A stretch of DNA of 64,000 bases from Opitutia bacterium (GCA_002730975.1 PCBO01000135.1:19647-83646), one strand, 5' to 3'; shown: positions 34,162 through 44,411, numbered from the stretch's first letter. Notes: generated from the letters alone by a model not told the origin. Translations and numbers: made by a program.

Positions 34162-35040
34162 ATGCTGAAAAATATTGCCAACTCAGTTTTCTCCTTTGAC
34201 GTGGAGTGGATTCCTGACCCAAAGGCGGGTGAAATTCTCTATGATGCCGCTCCTGCCAATGGTCCCGGGGAGGATGCCAGAGCGGCATGCGAGTCCCTTT
34301 GGGCCGCAGCCAGAGAGAGAGCGGGCAGTAAGGATCCGGACTTACAACCGTACCTGAAGACCATTCTTTGCCGGATCGTGTCCTTGGCCGGAATTCTTCG
34401 AGAAAGCCCGCCGGGTGGAGAACCTACCCTAAAACTGGTTTCCCTTCCTGCGGATTGCTCAGATGCGAGTAAGGTGGAGGAGAAATCCATCCTCATTGCA
34501 TTCATGAAATCCGTAGGTCGAAGAAAGCCACAACTTGTCGGCTATAATTCGGCCCAAGCAGATGTTCCGATCATCGTTCAACGTGCCATTGTCAACGGCT
34601 TGCCCGGATTCGGTTTTTCGGACCGACCGAGCAAACCATGGGAGGGCGTCGACTATTTTGATGCAAGAAACAGTACCTACAGCGTCGATTTAGCGGATTC
34701 TCTCGGGCAGTTTCGTGACCGTCCCTCACTGCATCAAGCTGCGACTCTCAGTGGGATTCCGGGTAAAATCGACGTTAGTGGTGGGTCCGTTGCTGACATA
34801 TGGTTGGATGGAGGTTTGTCCGAAATCGTCGAGTATAATGAATTCGACGCCTTTACCACCCACTTGCTTTGGGCTAGGGTGGCTCACTTCTCGGGATTGC
34901 TTTCTAGCGATGCTTACATTCGCGAACAAAACCTTGTTCGTGAACTTCTTGAGGAGGAAATCGAGGGCGGCAAATCACATCTGGAAAAGTTCGTAGGCGA
35001 ATGGGATCGCCTCTTGTCCTTAACGGGGCAAAGCTACTAA
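34162..35040 (+). CDS. Predicted 3'-5' exonuclease, PolB-like (DNA_pol_B_exo2)
   Basis: A 292-residue DnaQ-fold exonuclease of the PF10108 type. Exo I is SFDVEWIPD (D13, E15), exo II GYNSAQADVPII and exo III VEYNEFDAFTTHLLW, giving the four acidic residues for two-metal catalysis on single-stranded ends. AAAGGAG about ten bases before ATG 34162 is one of the best ribosome binding sites in the window. The protein is a stand-alone relative of the PolB proofreading domain with no polymerase part. It probably acts in DNA repair; partners are not evident. Confidence 0.82.
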   Translation: MLKNIANSVFSFDVEWIPDPKAGEILYDAAPANGPGEDARAACESLWAAARERAGSKDPDLQPYLKTILCRIVSLAGILRESPPGGEPTLKLVSLPADCSDASKVEEKSILIAFMKSVGRRKPQLVGYNSAQADVPIIVQRAIVNGLPGFGFSDRPSKPWEGVDYFDARNSTYSVDLADSLGQFRDRPSLHQAATLSGIPGKIDVSGGSVADIWLDGGLSEIVEYNEFDAFTTHLLWARVAHFSGLLSSDAYIREQNLVRELLEEEIEGGKSHLEKFVGEWDRLLSLTGQSY

Positions 35041-35140
35041 GGTGCATTTCCATCTATTTTAGGTTTGAAGGTTCCGGGGAATTCCGGCGCAAATGCTTTA
35101 ATAACTTTTTAATCCGGAAACTATCCGTAGTTTTGTATAA

Positions 35141-36142
35141 ATGACCGATTCAGCAACTGCCGAGACTGCACTTAAACGCCTCAAGGAAACTCACCAACGT
35201 CTCCTTGATGAAATTCACAAGGTGATTATTGGGCAAGACGATGTCATCGAGCAGCTTCTCGTGAGCCTTTTGGCTCGCGGTCACTGCCTCTTGACGGGTA
35301 TCCCTGGTCTGGGAAAGACATTACTGGTGAAGACCGTCGCCGATGCATTGGACCTTTCTTTCAAGCGAATTCAGTTCACGCCCGACTTGATGCCCGCCGA
35401 CGTCGTGGGGTCCGAAATCGTGGACGAGGATCCCGAAACGGGCAAAAAAGCTTTTCGTTTCTCTCTGGGGCCTATTTTCGCCAATGTAGTCCTGGCCGAC
35501 GAAATAAACCGTACGCCTCCCAAGACTCAGGCATCCTTGCTCGAGGCCATGGAAGAAAGGCAAGTCACGGTATCAGGCACTACTAGACCTTTGGAGCAGC
35601 CTTTCTTTGTCCTGGCTACGCAAAATCCCATCGAACTCGAAGGTACCTATCCTCTGCCTGAGGCTCAGCTCGACCGTTTTCTTCTCAATCCGATTATCGA
35701 TTACCTCCCGATCGATGAAGAAATCCGTATGGTTTCGAACACGACCGGCGCTCCGAAAGAAGGTGCTGAATCCATTCTCGATGGTGACGACATCCAAACC
35801 TTGCAGTCTCTTACTCGCGAACTGCCGGCATCCAAAAACGTTGTTTCCTACGCCGTTCGCTTGGCCGCTGCATCGCGTCCGACTTTGGCCGACACAGACG
35901 AATGGGTTAAGAAGCGTATAAAGTGGGGAGCGGGTTCCCGTGGTTCGCAAGCCTTGATCCTTGCCGGGAAGGCACGAGCATTGCTCGCAGAAAGGCCCAA
36001 CGTATCTTGTGAAGACGTACGAGTAATGGCGAAGCCGGCCCTCCGACACAGAGTCTTGACCAGCTTTCTTGCTGAATCCGAAGGCATCAGTTCGGATGAC
36101 GTCATCGATCGTTTGCTCGAACAAGTTCCCGAATCCGTCTAG
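35141..36142 (+). CDS. MoxR-type AAA+ ATPase
   Basis: A 333-residue MoxR ATPase. Walker A is GIPGLGKT (53-60), Walker B VVLADEINRTPPKTQ, the sensor region VLATQNPIELEGTYPLPEAQLDRF, and a C-terminal lid domain follows. MoxR proteins act as chaperone-like ATPases that, with DUF58 and von Willebrand A (VWA) proteins, activate or assemble envelope or metal-centre complexes. It heads the nine-gene block to 48.2 kb; the 100-base leader contains a TTCCGG/CCGGAA inverted pair. DUF58 follows after five bases. Confidence 0.93.
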   Translation: MTDSATAETALKRLKETHQRLLDEIHKVIIGQDDVIEQLLVSLLARGHCLLTGIPGLGKTLLVKTVADALDLSFKRIQFTPDLMPADVVGSEIVDEDPETGKKAFRFSLGPIFANVVLADEINRTPPKTQASLLEAMEERQVTVSGTTRPLEQPFFVLATQNPIELEGTYPLPEAQLDRFLLNPIIDYLPIDEEIRMVSNTTGAPKEGAESILDGDDIQTLQSLTRELPASKNVVSYAVRLAAASRPTLADTDEWVKKRIKWGAGSRGSQALILAGKARALLAERPNVSCEDVRVMAKPALRHRVLTSFLAESEGISSDDVIDRLLEQVPESV

Positions 36143-36147
36143 ACTGG

Positions 36148-37047
36148 ATGCCCGTCGAGACGGAACTGTTGGACCCCGTTCATCTGGCGTCCATCGAGGA
36201 TTACTCCTTACTTACCCGTATCGTCGTTGACGGAGCTTTACCGGGCATGCATCGCAGCCAAAGGCACGGTCGCGGCAGCGAATTCTTTCAGTATCGCGAA
36301 TACTCATCCGGGGACGACTTGAAGCTGGTTGATTGGAAGGTCTACGCCAAACGAGGTGAGCTTGTTTCCAAAAGCTTTCAAGAGGACACCAACCTAACTT
36401 GTTATCTTGTTCTGGATACCAGTGCCTCAATGGGATATCAAGGCTCTAGGTCTCCCTGTAGTAAGCTTCGCTACGCCTGCATGTTGGCCGCTTGCTTTGC
36501 CTACATTGCCAATAGGCAAGGGGATCGCGTGGGCCTTTTCGCGTATTCCGATGAGGCGAAGGAATGGCTTCAGCCCAGAAGCGGCAGCGGACATCTCAAC
36601 CGAATTTTCACCGCGCTCGCGGGCCTTGAAGCAGAAGGAGTAAATGATCACCGAAGCAGTTGGGATACTCTTTCCACAGGTCTTCCGGGAAAAAGTCTCG
36701 TTGTTTTTTTGTCTGATTTTCTGGAAGCGGAAGAGGAATTGCCTGAGCATTTGCGATTCGCCACTTCCGCCCGCTATGAATGTCTTTGCCTGCAAACCCT
36801 CGATCCCGACGAGCTTGACCTTCCTAACTCTGAGGCTCTTCGATTTTCCGAGATGGAGGGGGCGCATGAAATCTCTACCTCTCCTCCAGCCATAAGAAAG
36901 GATTATAAGGCCGGTATGAACGACTTTCTCGATCGCCTGAACGACAATCTCGCATTAGTCAACGTAGAGTTCGAAAGCCTTACGACGGATGCGCATCTCG
37001 GACACGCGCTACATCGTTTTCTCTGTATGCGCTACGGATCACTTTGA
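36148..37047 (+). CDS. DUF58 protein
   Basis: A 299-residue DUF58 protein. The family core is visible: GMHRSQRHGRGSEFFQYREY, then SGDDLKLVDWKVYAKRGEL. A VWA-like fold begins at CYLVLDTSASMGY, with a MIDAS-type DTSAS metal site. It lacks the N-terminal membrane segments seen in longer DUF58 proteins and appears cytoplasmic, so it could bridge the MoxR ATPase and the membrane VWA proteins encoded next. It is five bases after moxR. Confidence 0.9.
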   Translation: MPVETELLDPVHLASIEDYSLLTRIVVDGALPGMHRSQRHGRGSEFFQYREYSSGDDLKLVDWKVYAKRGELVSKSFQEDTNLTCYLVLDTSASMGYQGSRSPCSKLRYACMLAACFAYIANRQGDRVGLFAYSDEAKEWLQPRSGSGHLNRIFTALAGLEAEGVNDHRSSWDTLSTGLPGKSLVVFLSDFLEAEEELPEHLRFATSARYECLCLQTLDPDELDLPNSEALRFSEMEGAHEISTSPPAIRKDYKAGMNDFLDRLNDNLALVNVEFESLTTDAHLGHALHRFLCMRYGSL

Positions 37048-37048
37048 G

Positions 37049-37088
37049 CGTAGAGAGGTTGGCATGAAGGCAAAGTACGGGCTCTACG
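37049..37088 (+). promoter_or_regulatory. Inverted repeat between DUF58 and BatA-like genes
   Basis: CGTAGAG (37049-37055) and CTCTACG (37082-37088) are perfect inverted copies with a 26-base loop, in the 78-base gap of the block. It could be an RNA hairpin affecting relative expression of downstream genes. There is no T run for a classical terminator. Confidence 0.25.
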
Positions 37089-37125
37089 ACGCTTACATTT
37101 CTAAGGTTTTAAATCTTTTTCTCAT

Positions 37126-39129
37126 ATGCTGACCTTCGTGCAACCAATGGCCCTCTGGGCTTTTGCTGCCTTGGCCTTGCCCGTCATTGCTCATATGGCG
37201 TACAGGCAGGTTACTAATAGATTCCTCTTCCCCTCTCTGCGTTTCATCAAGCCTGCTCGTATTCCCAGAACAGGTCGAAAAACGCCAACCGATTGGCTGC
37301 TTTTACTGGCTAGGATCATGCTTTTTGGGGTCTTGGCCTGCCTCTTTGCCGATCCTTATTGGAAAGAATCATCTCCACCTGCTGCCACCAAAGTAGGACG
37401 TGAAACAGTAATCGCTCTGGATCTTTCTCCGAGTATGTCTGGTTGGACCGGTCTATCCGAGGCAAAGAACAGGCTCGATGCACTTCTCGAGAACATCGAG
37501 GGTCAAGTAGGTTACGTCGGTTTCGGTTCCGGCGTAATGGCGGAAATCGCTCCGACCGAGGAGGTCGGCCTTGTACGAAGTGCCATTTCACAAGCCACAA
37601 CTGGTTATGGGAGTGGCAACCCGCAGTCAGGTATTGATCGAGCTGCAAAGCTTTTTTCTTCCGGGGCTAAGGAACGAAATTTAGTTTTAGTATCCGACTT
37701 TCAGCGTTCGGACTGGCAGGCCACTTACCGTCGTCTCGACGAGGAAGGGATAACGGTAGACCTCCTCCCCGTGGGTCATTCCAGAAAGGTTGGGATGAAA
37801 CGTGAGGGAAACCTCTCGCTCGCCGAGGCCAAGGCTGCTCCCGCCGGTCCCGGCAAAGTGAGGGCATGGGCTGTGGTTCGTAATTCTTCCAACGAACCGT
37901 TCGAGACCACTATCTCAATTGAAGCTGGCGGTGAAATTCGTGAAGAAAAGCCAATCTCTGTTCCAGCGAATGGTGCTACTCAAGCTCAATTCATTCTACC
38001 CGAAGGAGATTTCGCTTCTGCCATCCTCAAACTAATGGTTGAAGACGAGCTAGCCCTGGACAATATTCGCCATCTTTGGCTGAAAGCTCCTCCGCCCAGG
38101 AGATTCGGATTTTGGAGTTCGACGAACGAAACAGAAGAAACCATCGAGGAGCGAGAATTTCTCAAAGTGGCCATCGAGAGCGCCGGAGATAACGGGTGGA
38201 ACCGCTGGCTTTCCGTTCAGGAAAATGCCGATGGGCTCCGAATCGGTGACCTTACGAGCGAACTGGACTTGCTCATCGTGACCGGAATAGGGTCATGGTT
38301 TGCCGAAGAAAAGCTTGAGGACACATTAAGGACCTACGTCAAAGGCGGCGGTTTTGTAATCGTGACCCCTTCGGAGCCTTTTGCCGCTTCTGTTTCGACA
38401 TTACGTAATGCCGATCTTCTCGATCTCGGATTCGTTCGGGTGGTAGGTGGTGCCGGCGCTACTCGTGAACCGTTCCGAATCTCGGCCTTAGAACCTGGCT
38501 CTCACTTGGCCAAAACCTTTTCAGGTAAAGCCGCTCGAGACCTTTATTTGACTGGTGTTTACAGGTACGGTCTCGTCCGACCTGCGAAGGCTGAGGGAGT
38601 TTCCACGCCACTTCAGTCCACGGAAGGCAACCCCTTTGTTGTTCAGCGCATTTCTCCGGAGGGGGGCAAACTCACTTTTTTCCCTTATCGCCTAAATGTC
38701 AGGTGGACGGATCTTCCCATGAGAAATAGTTTCCTGCCGCTGCTCATGGAGCTCGTTCGTGGTTCCAAGGGTGTGATCGACCGGTCTTGGCCGCGCTTGG
38801 AATCCGGCGAAACCTTGGTGGACGGCGAGGAGACTTTTCGCGCTGAAAAGCCGGGAACGTTTCGTTTTCGGGACCGCTTTGTGGAAGTTGCCCTCGCTCC
38901 CTCCGAAAGCATTGCCGAGGTTATGGAACCGGTTGAAACCAGAGAAAGCCTTGGAGCAGGATCCATTTCACGCAAGGTGCTCACTGCCGGCGAAGATCTC
39001 GACGAAGAAGATAGCAAGTCCCTGTGGTTGTGGTTTGCAATAGCGGCGGTGATTCTTTTTATTGTTGAGTATCTTTGGTCTAGGCCACGTAGAACAACAG
39101 CACTTCAAAAGGAAACGGTAAATGCCTGA
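37126..39129 (+). CDS. BatA-like VWA membrane protein
   Basis: A 667-residue membrane protein. The N-terminal BatA (aerotolerance regulator) domain includes two membrane segments (about 8-24 and 57-77) around FLFPSLRFIK. A VWA domain follows (about 90-215) with MIDAS motif DLSPSMSG. The long periplasmic-type region (about 230-620) contains a flavodoxin-like section, LLIVTGIGSWFAEEKLEDTL and GGGFVIVTPSEP, resembling glutamine-amidotransferase-like folds. A C-terminal membrane segment is at about 635-655. It likely recognises partner proteins through the VWA face. Its end overlaps the next gene by eight bases. Confidence 0.85.
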   Translation: MLTFVQPMALWAFAALALPVIAHMAYRQVTNRFLFPSLRFIKPARIPRTGRKTPTDWLLLLARIMLFGVLACLFADPYWKESSPPAATKVGRETVIALDLSPSMSGWTGLSEAKNRLDALLENIEGQVGYVGFGSGVMAEIAPTEEVGLVRSAISQATTGYGSGNPQSGIDRAAKLFSSGAKERNLVLVSDFQRSDWQATYRRLDEEGITVDLLPVGHSRKVGMKREGNLSLAEAKAAPAGPGKVRAWAVVRNSSNEPFETTISIEAGGEIREEKPISVPANGATQAQFILPEGDFASAILKLMVEDELALDNIRHLWLKAPPPRRFGFWSSTNETEETIEEREFLKVAIESAGDNGWNRWLSVQENADGLRIGDLTSELDLLIVTGIGSWFAEEKLEDTLRTYVKGGGFVIVTPSEPFAASVSTLRNADLLDLGFVRVVGGAGATREPFRISALEPGSHLAKTFSGKAARDLYLTGVYRYGLVRPAKAEGVSTPLQSTEGNPFVVQRISPEGGKLTFFPYRLNVRWTDLPMRNSFLPLLMELVRGSKGVIDRSWPRLESGETLVDGEETFRAEKPGTFRFRDRFVEVALAPSESIAEVMEPVETRESLGAGSISRKVLTAGEDLDEEDSKSLWLWFAIAAVILFIVEYLWSRPRRTTALQKETVNA

Positions 39130-42100
39130 ATTTCTTAACATTCTTCGCAGAGAAGCTCGGTTAGTGGCTTTTTCCAGAATGACCGTTGCTTTGGCTGCGG
39201 CATTCGTTACATGGCCGGGTTTGGCTCTATTGCTTGATGCTTACGATGCGGCTTTTCCTATTCTTGAATCCCAAGCGGTCAAATACGTCTTTGTTGCCCT
39301 TGGATTAACTGCTTTGGTTTTTCTTCTCCTTTCATGGCGGGCTTGGTCGGCTCGGCCAAATCCTGAGCAGGTAGCGATCGATGTAGAGAAGGGTAATCCT
39401 CAGCTGATGGATCTCCTTAACTGCGCCGTGGACCTTCACGACCGTGATCGTGAAGAGTATACCTACATGGAGCGCCGGGTCTTGGAGAAGGCGGAGCAAC
39501 GAGCGGAAACGATATCTTGGGAACGCGGCGCCCGTCCGAGTGGTCGTTTTTGGAGCGCAGTTGTGGCAGGCTTACTAGCGGGCAGTCTTCTTACGGCATG
39601 GAGTTTTGAACGAAGCCCTCTGCAAAAGACCTTTGACTCTTTGTTGGATGAACCTGGACTTTCGGTATTCACCACGAAAACGGGGGAGACCAGAGCGAAG
39701 GAACATCCTGCTTCCTATGAATTTTCTCGCGGTACCGACGTCTCCGTGTTTGCCGACGTCACCCGGGGACACCGCGGTAAAAAGAATGCATTCATCGAGT
39801 TCGAGGAGAACGGTAAGGTCGAGCGTCTTGAAATGCTCGAGACTACCACTCTTGGCCGTTTCGAATATGTCGTTCCGGGTTTGGCGGAACCTTTTATCTA
39901 CAGGATAGTCACCCTCTCCATTGAGGGAGATTGGCAAAAACTCAATCCCTTTGACCCTCCCGTGTTGGAAGAGGCTCGTTGGGGCATTACTCCTCCCTCC
40001 TACACGGGGCTGGATGCCTTCGAGGAAGTCGGATTTGGTCAGCGGCGAGTACCCGAGGGCAGTCACATCGAGTTGTCTTTGCAGGTCGCCTCGACTCCGC
40101 CGCACGTCGTCGCTCACATTCTCTCCGAGGTCAATTCCAGCAGCGAGCTCGCTTGCAATGACGAAGGTTTTTTCGAACTCAATAGAGTGCTCCGCCAGAA
40201 TTGGTCCGGACGTCTTGCCTTGAAGGATTCCGATTTCCCTCAGCGTGATGCCGTGGAACATGAAGAATTCGTCTTCTCCGTAATTCCCGACAAACCTCCC
40301 GTAGTTGAGATCACCGAGCCCGCCAAGGATCTTGAAGTTCCCTCCGACGGACAGTTGCTTATGGAAATCTTTGCCGCCGACGATTACGGGGTCGCCAAAG
40401 CCGAGGTCGTCGTTTCCCACGGTGGAAAAAAAGAATCGGTCAATGTCTTTCTGGATCCCGTGGAAAGGGAAAAGACTTTGTCTTACATTATTGACCTTAG
40501 CGAATTGAGTTTGGCTGTCGGCGATGTGGTTTCCTATCACGCCACCGTTACCGACAACAAAGAACCGGAGGGTCAGCAAGCACGGTCTGAAATCTACTTT
40601 ATTGAAATTTTGCCTCCTGAAGGTGAGGAAATCGAAGGCGATGGTGGTGATATGGCGGCCGAGCAAAAGGAAATTCCCATCCGCGACTTCATTAATCAGA
40701 CTAAGCAAATCATTCGTTCCACTTACGATGCCCTAGGCGAGGAGGGGGAAGAACGGGAACGACGATCCATTGCCATTTCTGCAGATGCGCTTGGTCTCAA
40801 GCATGGCATGACAAAGGTCTATGACGAAAATGATGGAAAATTCCCTTCCGTCGACGGCATCGACTTAGGGGAACTTCTCAACGAAGCTACCTTTCATATC
40901 GAGCAGACCGAAATCTTCGCAGGCGACAACGAACTGAAGGAATCGCTAGAGCCTTCCGAGGAAACTCTTCGCAAATTAGTTTTGATGTATGCGCTTATTC
41001 GCAAGCAGCAAAAGATGAAGAGCAAAGGGAAAGGTAAAAAAGGTGAAAAACAAGAGGAGACTGCGGACAAGCAGGAACCATCTGAAGAACAAGGTGAACC
41101 ATCCGATCCTGCAGAGGAGTTGAAACAATTGGGCGAAGCCCTCGAACAGGCTCGAGACCTCAAGGAACGTCAAAACGAATTGAATTCGAAAATCGGAAGA
41201 GCATCCCGCAACGGACGCAAAGGCGAACCGAACCGTGAACTGGCCAAGGAACAAGATGAAATACAAGAAGACACCGAAGAGTTGCGTGACGACTTCTACG
41301 GGAAGTCGGGTCGAATTGGCGACGTTAGATCCTTCGACCGAGCCGGTAAGGAAATGCAGGATTCCAAAGGCGAGCTTGGCAAAGATGATCCCCAGAAAGC
41401 CAAACCACATGGCGACTTGGCTGCCGAGGCATTGAGCGATGCGATCAGTGAAATCGAAGGCAAGATGTCCTCGATCGCCGCTGATATGCTGGGCCAACTC
41501 GAAAGCCAAGGCAAGGGCTTGGCCAAACGCCAACGTGAAAACGCTGAAAAGACAGAAGCTGCCGGAGCCGGAAGTGGCGAACCTCTCAAGGGAGAGCAGG
41601 ACGGAATCAACGAGGAAGCTAAAGATTTGCTGTCCAAGATCGAGCAAGCGGGAATGGCCCTTCGCGATCTAAACGAGAACGCCACCGAAGATCTTTTCCG
41701 CTCCGCTCGTGAGGCTCGTGGGAAGGGTATCGAAAAATCCGGGAAAAGGGCCTCGAATGCCTTGCTTTACGAAGCTTTCCCACAAGCCAAACGGGAGGAG
41801 GATAAGGTTGCCGGTGAACTAGAGGATGTTGCCGAAGACCTGGCGGACGTTAAGAGAAAACTTCAAAATCAAGGTAACGCAGCACTCGCCGAACTGGCTA
41901 AAAAACTTCGAGATACCCAACGACAACTACCCGGCTTGGGAGATGAACAACTTAAGGAACGCAGTGATGAACTCGCCAAGGCTATAGGTGATTTACCAGG
42001 AGGTGAATCCGATGAACGCGTAAGAAACCTTACTCAATTTTTCGAGCAAGTCGCCATTGATGAAAACCCTAGCCAGGCTCGTTCCGCCGCTTCCGCCGCG

Positions 42101-42250
42101 GTAGCTCAAGCTTTGGAACTAGTCGAGCAATTCTTCTGGAAGGAAGCCGTCGAGGAACGCCTGCGCCGCAACCACGAAACGACTGCTGCTCCGCGCAAGT
42201 ACAAACGGCAAGTCGAAGAATACTTCCGTCGTATCGCGGAAGGGAATTAA
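39122..42250 (+). CDS. DUF4175-like large coiled-coil membrane protein
   Basis: A 1042-residue protein. Three membrane segments lie in the first 165 residues (about 18-38, 52-72, 142-162). A periplasmic beta-rich region follows (about 165-500) with Ig-like parts (FSVIPDKPPVVEITEPAKDL, YGVAKAEVVVSHGG). From about 515 to the end it is highly charged and helical, rich in Lys, Glu and Gln, and predicted to be coiled coil (KEQDEIQEDTEELRDDFYG). This matches DUF4175-type proteins of the MoxR neighbourhood in Planctomycetes and Verrucomicrobia. The likely role is a structural scaffold. It is followed after one base by the second VWA gene. Confidence 0.75.
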   Translation: MPEFLNILRREARLVAFSRMTVALAAAFVTWPGLALLLDAYDAAFPILESQAVKYVFVALGLTALVFLLLSWRAWSARPNPEQVAIDVEKGNPQLMDLLNCAVDLHDRDREEYTYMERRVLEKAEQRAETISWERGARPSGRFWSAVVAGLLAGSLLTAWSFERSPLQKTFDSLLDEPGLSVFTTKTGETRAKEHPASYEFSRGTDVSVFADVTRGHRGKKNAFIEFEENGKVERLEMLETTTLGRFEYVVPGLAEPFIYRIVTLSIEGDWQKLNPFDPPVLEEARWGITPPSYTGLDAFEEVGFGQRRVPEGSHIELSLQVASTPPHVVAHILSEVNSSSELACNDEGFFELNRVLRQNWSGRLALKDSDFPQRDAVEHEEFVFSVIPDKPPVVEITEPAKDLEVPSDGQLLMEIFAADDYGVAKAEVVVSHGGKKESVNVFLDPVEREKTLSYIIDLSELSLAVGDVVSYHATVTDNKEPEGQQARSEIYFIEILPPEGEEIEGDGGDMAAEQKEIPIRDFINQTKQIIRSTYDALGEEGEERERRSIAISADALGLKHGMTKVYDENDGKFPSVDGIDLGELLNEATFHIEQTEIFAGDNELKESLEPSEETLRKLVLMYALIRKQQKMKSKGKGKKGEKQEETADKQEPSEEQGEPSDPAEELKQLGEALEQARDLKERQNELNSKIGRASRNGRKGEPNRELAKEQDEIQEDTEELRDDFYGKSGRIGDVRSFDRAGKEMQDSKGELGKDDPQKAKPHGDLAAEALSDAISEIEGKMSSIAADMLGQLESQGKGLAKRQRENAEKTEAAGAGSGEPLKGEQDGINEEAKDLLSKIEQAGMALRDLNENATEDLFRSAREARGKGIEKSGKRASNALLYEAFPQAKREEDKVAGELEDVAEDLADVKRKLQNQGNAALAELAKKLRDTQRQLPGLGDEQLKERSDELAKAIGDLPGGESDERVRNLTQFFEQVAIDENPSQARSAASAAVAQALELVEQFFWKEAVEERLRRNHETTAAPRKYKRQVEEYFRRIAEGN

Positions 42251-42251
42251 G

Positions 42252-44411
42252 ATGGGTTTCGATTGGCCCGCTCCTCCCGAGTGGTTGGGTATTGCCGGCA
42301 TTTTATTGCTTGCTTCCGCCATATACCACTTTTCCGGATTACGTGCATCCGCTACGGATCCTACCCGACGAATGGTCATCGCCCTGCGTTCCGTAGCCTT
42401 GGCCTTGTTTGCATTTCTTCTTCTTAGACCTTACTGGGAAACTACTTCTCCTGATGCGGAACGCTATCGTTTGGTCGCCTTGGCCGATCTTTCCGGAAGT
42501 ATGCTCACAAAGGACCTTAAGGATGGACCATCTCGGGCAGATCAAATCAAATCGGCGTTGGACGCTTCTTCCCCTGACAGCTGGATTTCCCGAGCCCGGC
42601 AGCGACACGAAAAGGTGGAGGGGTTCGGATTCGACGAAAGAACCGATACACTCCGTCCCTCGGCTTGGACCCGTCCCTCGGCAGGCAATAAGACTGCACT
42701 GGGCGAAGCTCTCCGCGAGACTCTTGCAAAAGTTAACGCCTCCGATGTTCCAGCGGCTGTCATTGTGTTTTCCGATGGTCGCAACAATCAGGGAAGCTCA
42801 TCTTTGGAGGTGGCCAAGGATTTTCGCGCGAGAGGGATTCCCGTAAACGTGGTTGGAGTCGGTGAAGCTCGTGCCGCGGGCGACGTCTCCGTTAGTTTTG
42901 CCGATCGCCTTCCCCGAGCCATCGCGAAGGAGGAGCTGAAGCTTAGTGCTTTGGTTCGTAATGATTTCGCCAAGAAAACATCAACTAAGGTACGCCTGCT
43001 ACAAGGCGAAAAGCAACTTTTGGAAACCATTGTCAGTTTAGATTCCGGTGAGGAAAAACGTGTGGACTTCGTTCCCATTATTCCCGAGGCGGCAGGCCCG
43101 GCTCGATATCGATTGACGGTGGAACCGCCATTGGGCGATCGCGACCCTTCGAATGATTCGGATTCGCTTCTGGTACTCGTGCAGCCACCCGAAGTCGTGA
43201 CCGCCTTATACTTTTCAAATAGGGTCCATCCGCTCTATCCTTTCCTCAAGAGAACTTTGGCGTCCGACGAACGTTTTGACTTTCGAGCCCTTATACGAAT
43301 GGGCGAGAAAACTTTTCATGCCTTTGGAGAAGACCTTAAGCCGGAACTGCCCGAAGACCCTGAGTTCTGGATGGACTTCGACACCGTCATTCTGGACGCC
43401 ACCGTTTTCAGTGATTTGAATGACACTGTAGTGGGTGGATTGAAGCGATTCGTCCACAGGCGGGGTGGTGGACTATTGCTCTTCGGACCTGCGGAATTGG
43501 CTCGCGAAAAGCTTGGGGGCGTCGCACCGGTTCGCGAAGTGGAGGAATTTCTCGGAAAAGAGGACCGCTCGCTTGTTGCTTTGGATGAACCGATTTTTGC
43601 ACCCGAGGATGAGGCCGGAAAGATGAAACCGTTTCTACCGGGTCGCCTTCCCGGTTTTTTCGTAACCGAGAAAAATCCAGCCGCTCGGGGCGTTGTTGTT
43701 TCAAGAGCAAATGGGAAGGCCGTGCTCGTTCTGCAAGCGTATGGCGCGGGGCGGGTAGGGTACTGGGGTTCGCCTCACGACTGGCGAAGACCTCTGCGTG
43801 ATGAGAAGGACGGCAAGGAATTTCGGAAATTCTGGACTGCTCTTGCGGAATGGCTTGGTTCCGGCGGCGAGGAAAGGTTGCGCATCGAAGACGAAAATCG
43901 CCCGCGAGAAAGAGGAAAGTCCGTCGACCTCGCTGTCGAAACTTTGGGGGCGGACTTTGAGCCTTCCCATGACGCCTTGGTCGAGGCCAAGGTAGAAGGT
44001 CCGGACGGTTACGAACGGACCCTGCATTTGTATCCCGAAGGTGCCGTGGCAGGTCGATACGCGAGTTCCTTTCTGCCCGGGTCGCCGGGGGAGTACAAGG
44101 TGACTTACTCTCTCTCTTTTCCAGATGGAGAAGCTTTGGAAAGAGAGAACTTTTTACGAGTGGCTGAAACAGGTGAGGAAAGCATAGACGTATCCTACAA
44201 CGAACGCGACCTTCGCATGCTAGCGAAATTAACTGGAGGCGATTATTTGAAAATCGATGAACTTGATTCTGGTTGGGAACCCAAAATGGCCGAGAACCTT
44301 CCCTTGCGGGTGGAACGAGTAAGTCTCGCCGATAACTGGATTTTCTTCCTTGTTCTCTTTCTTGCCGCAGGTTTAGAGTGGGTATTCCGCAGACAGGCGG
44401 GACTACAATGA
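42252..44411 (+). CDS. Second VWA membrane protein with amidotransferase-like domain
   Basis: A 719-residue protein with two N-terminal membrane segments (about 10-27 and 40-58), a VWA domain (about 72-210) with MIDAS DLSGSM, and a beta-rich region (about 215-310). A flavodoxin/glutamine-amidotransferase-like section lies at about 320-500 (TVILDATVFSDL, HRRGGGLLLFGP), and a C-terminal membrane segment at about 697-713. It lacks the amidotransferase catalytic Cys, so a binding role is more likely. The layout parallels the BatA-like protein, suggesting they form a pair. The HEAT gene starts on its stop (ATGA). Confidence 0.78.
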   Translation: MGFDWPAPPEWLGIAGILLLASAIYHFSGLRASATDPTRRMVIALRSVALALFAFLLLRPYWETTSPDAERYRLVALADLSGSMLTKDLKDGPSRADQIKSALDASSPDSWISRARQRHEKVEGFGFDERTDTLRPSAWTRPSAGNKTALGEALRETLAKVNASDVPAAVIVFSDGRNNQGSSSLEVAKDFRARGIPVNVVGVGEARAAGDVSVSFADRLPRAIAKEELKLSALVRNDFAKKTSTKVRLLQGEKQLLETIVSLDSGEEKRVDFVPIIPEAAGPARYRLTVEPPLGDRDPSNDSDSLLVLVQPPEVVTALYFSNRVHPLYPFLKRTLASDERFDFRALIRMGEKTFHAFGEDLKPELPEDPEFWMDFDTVILDATVFSDLNDTVVGGLKRFVHRRGGGLLLFGPAELAREKLGGVAPVREVEEFLGKEDRSLVALDEPIFAPEDEAGKMKPFLPGRLPGFFVTEKNPAARGVVVSRANGKAVLVLQAYGAGRVGYWGSPHDWRRPLRDEKDGKEFRKFWTALAEWLGSGGEERLRIEDENRPRERGKSVDLAVETLGADFEPSHDALVEAKVEGPDGYERTLHLYPEGAVAGRYASSFLPGSPGEYKVTYSLSFPDGEALERENFLRVAETGEESIDVSYNERDLRMLAKLTGGDYLKIDELDSGWEPKMAENLPLRVERVSLADNWIFFLVLFLAAGLEWVFRRQAGLQ

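Noticed and set aside
39575..40708. Long minus-strand open frame (377 codons) inside the DUF4175-like gene
   Set aside because: It is antisense to a well-supported coding gene, has no recognisable domain, and its composition mirrors the sense codons.
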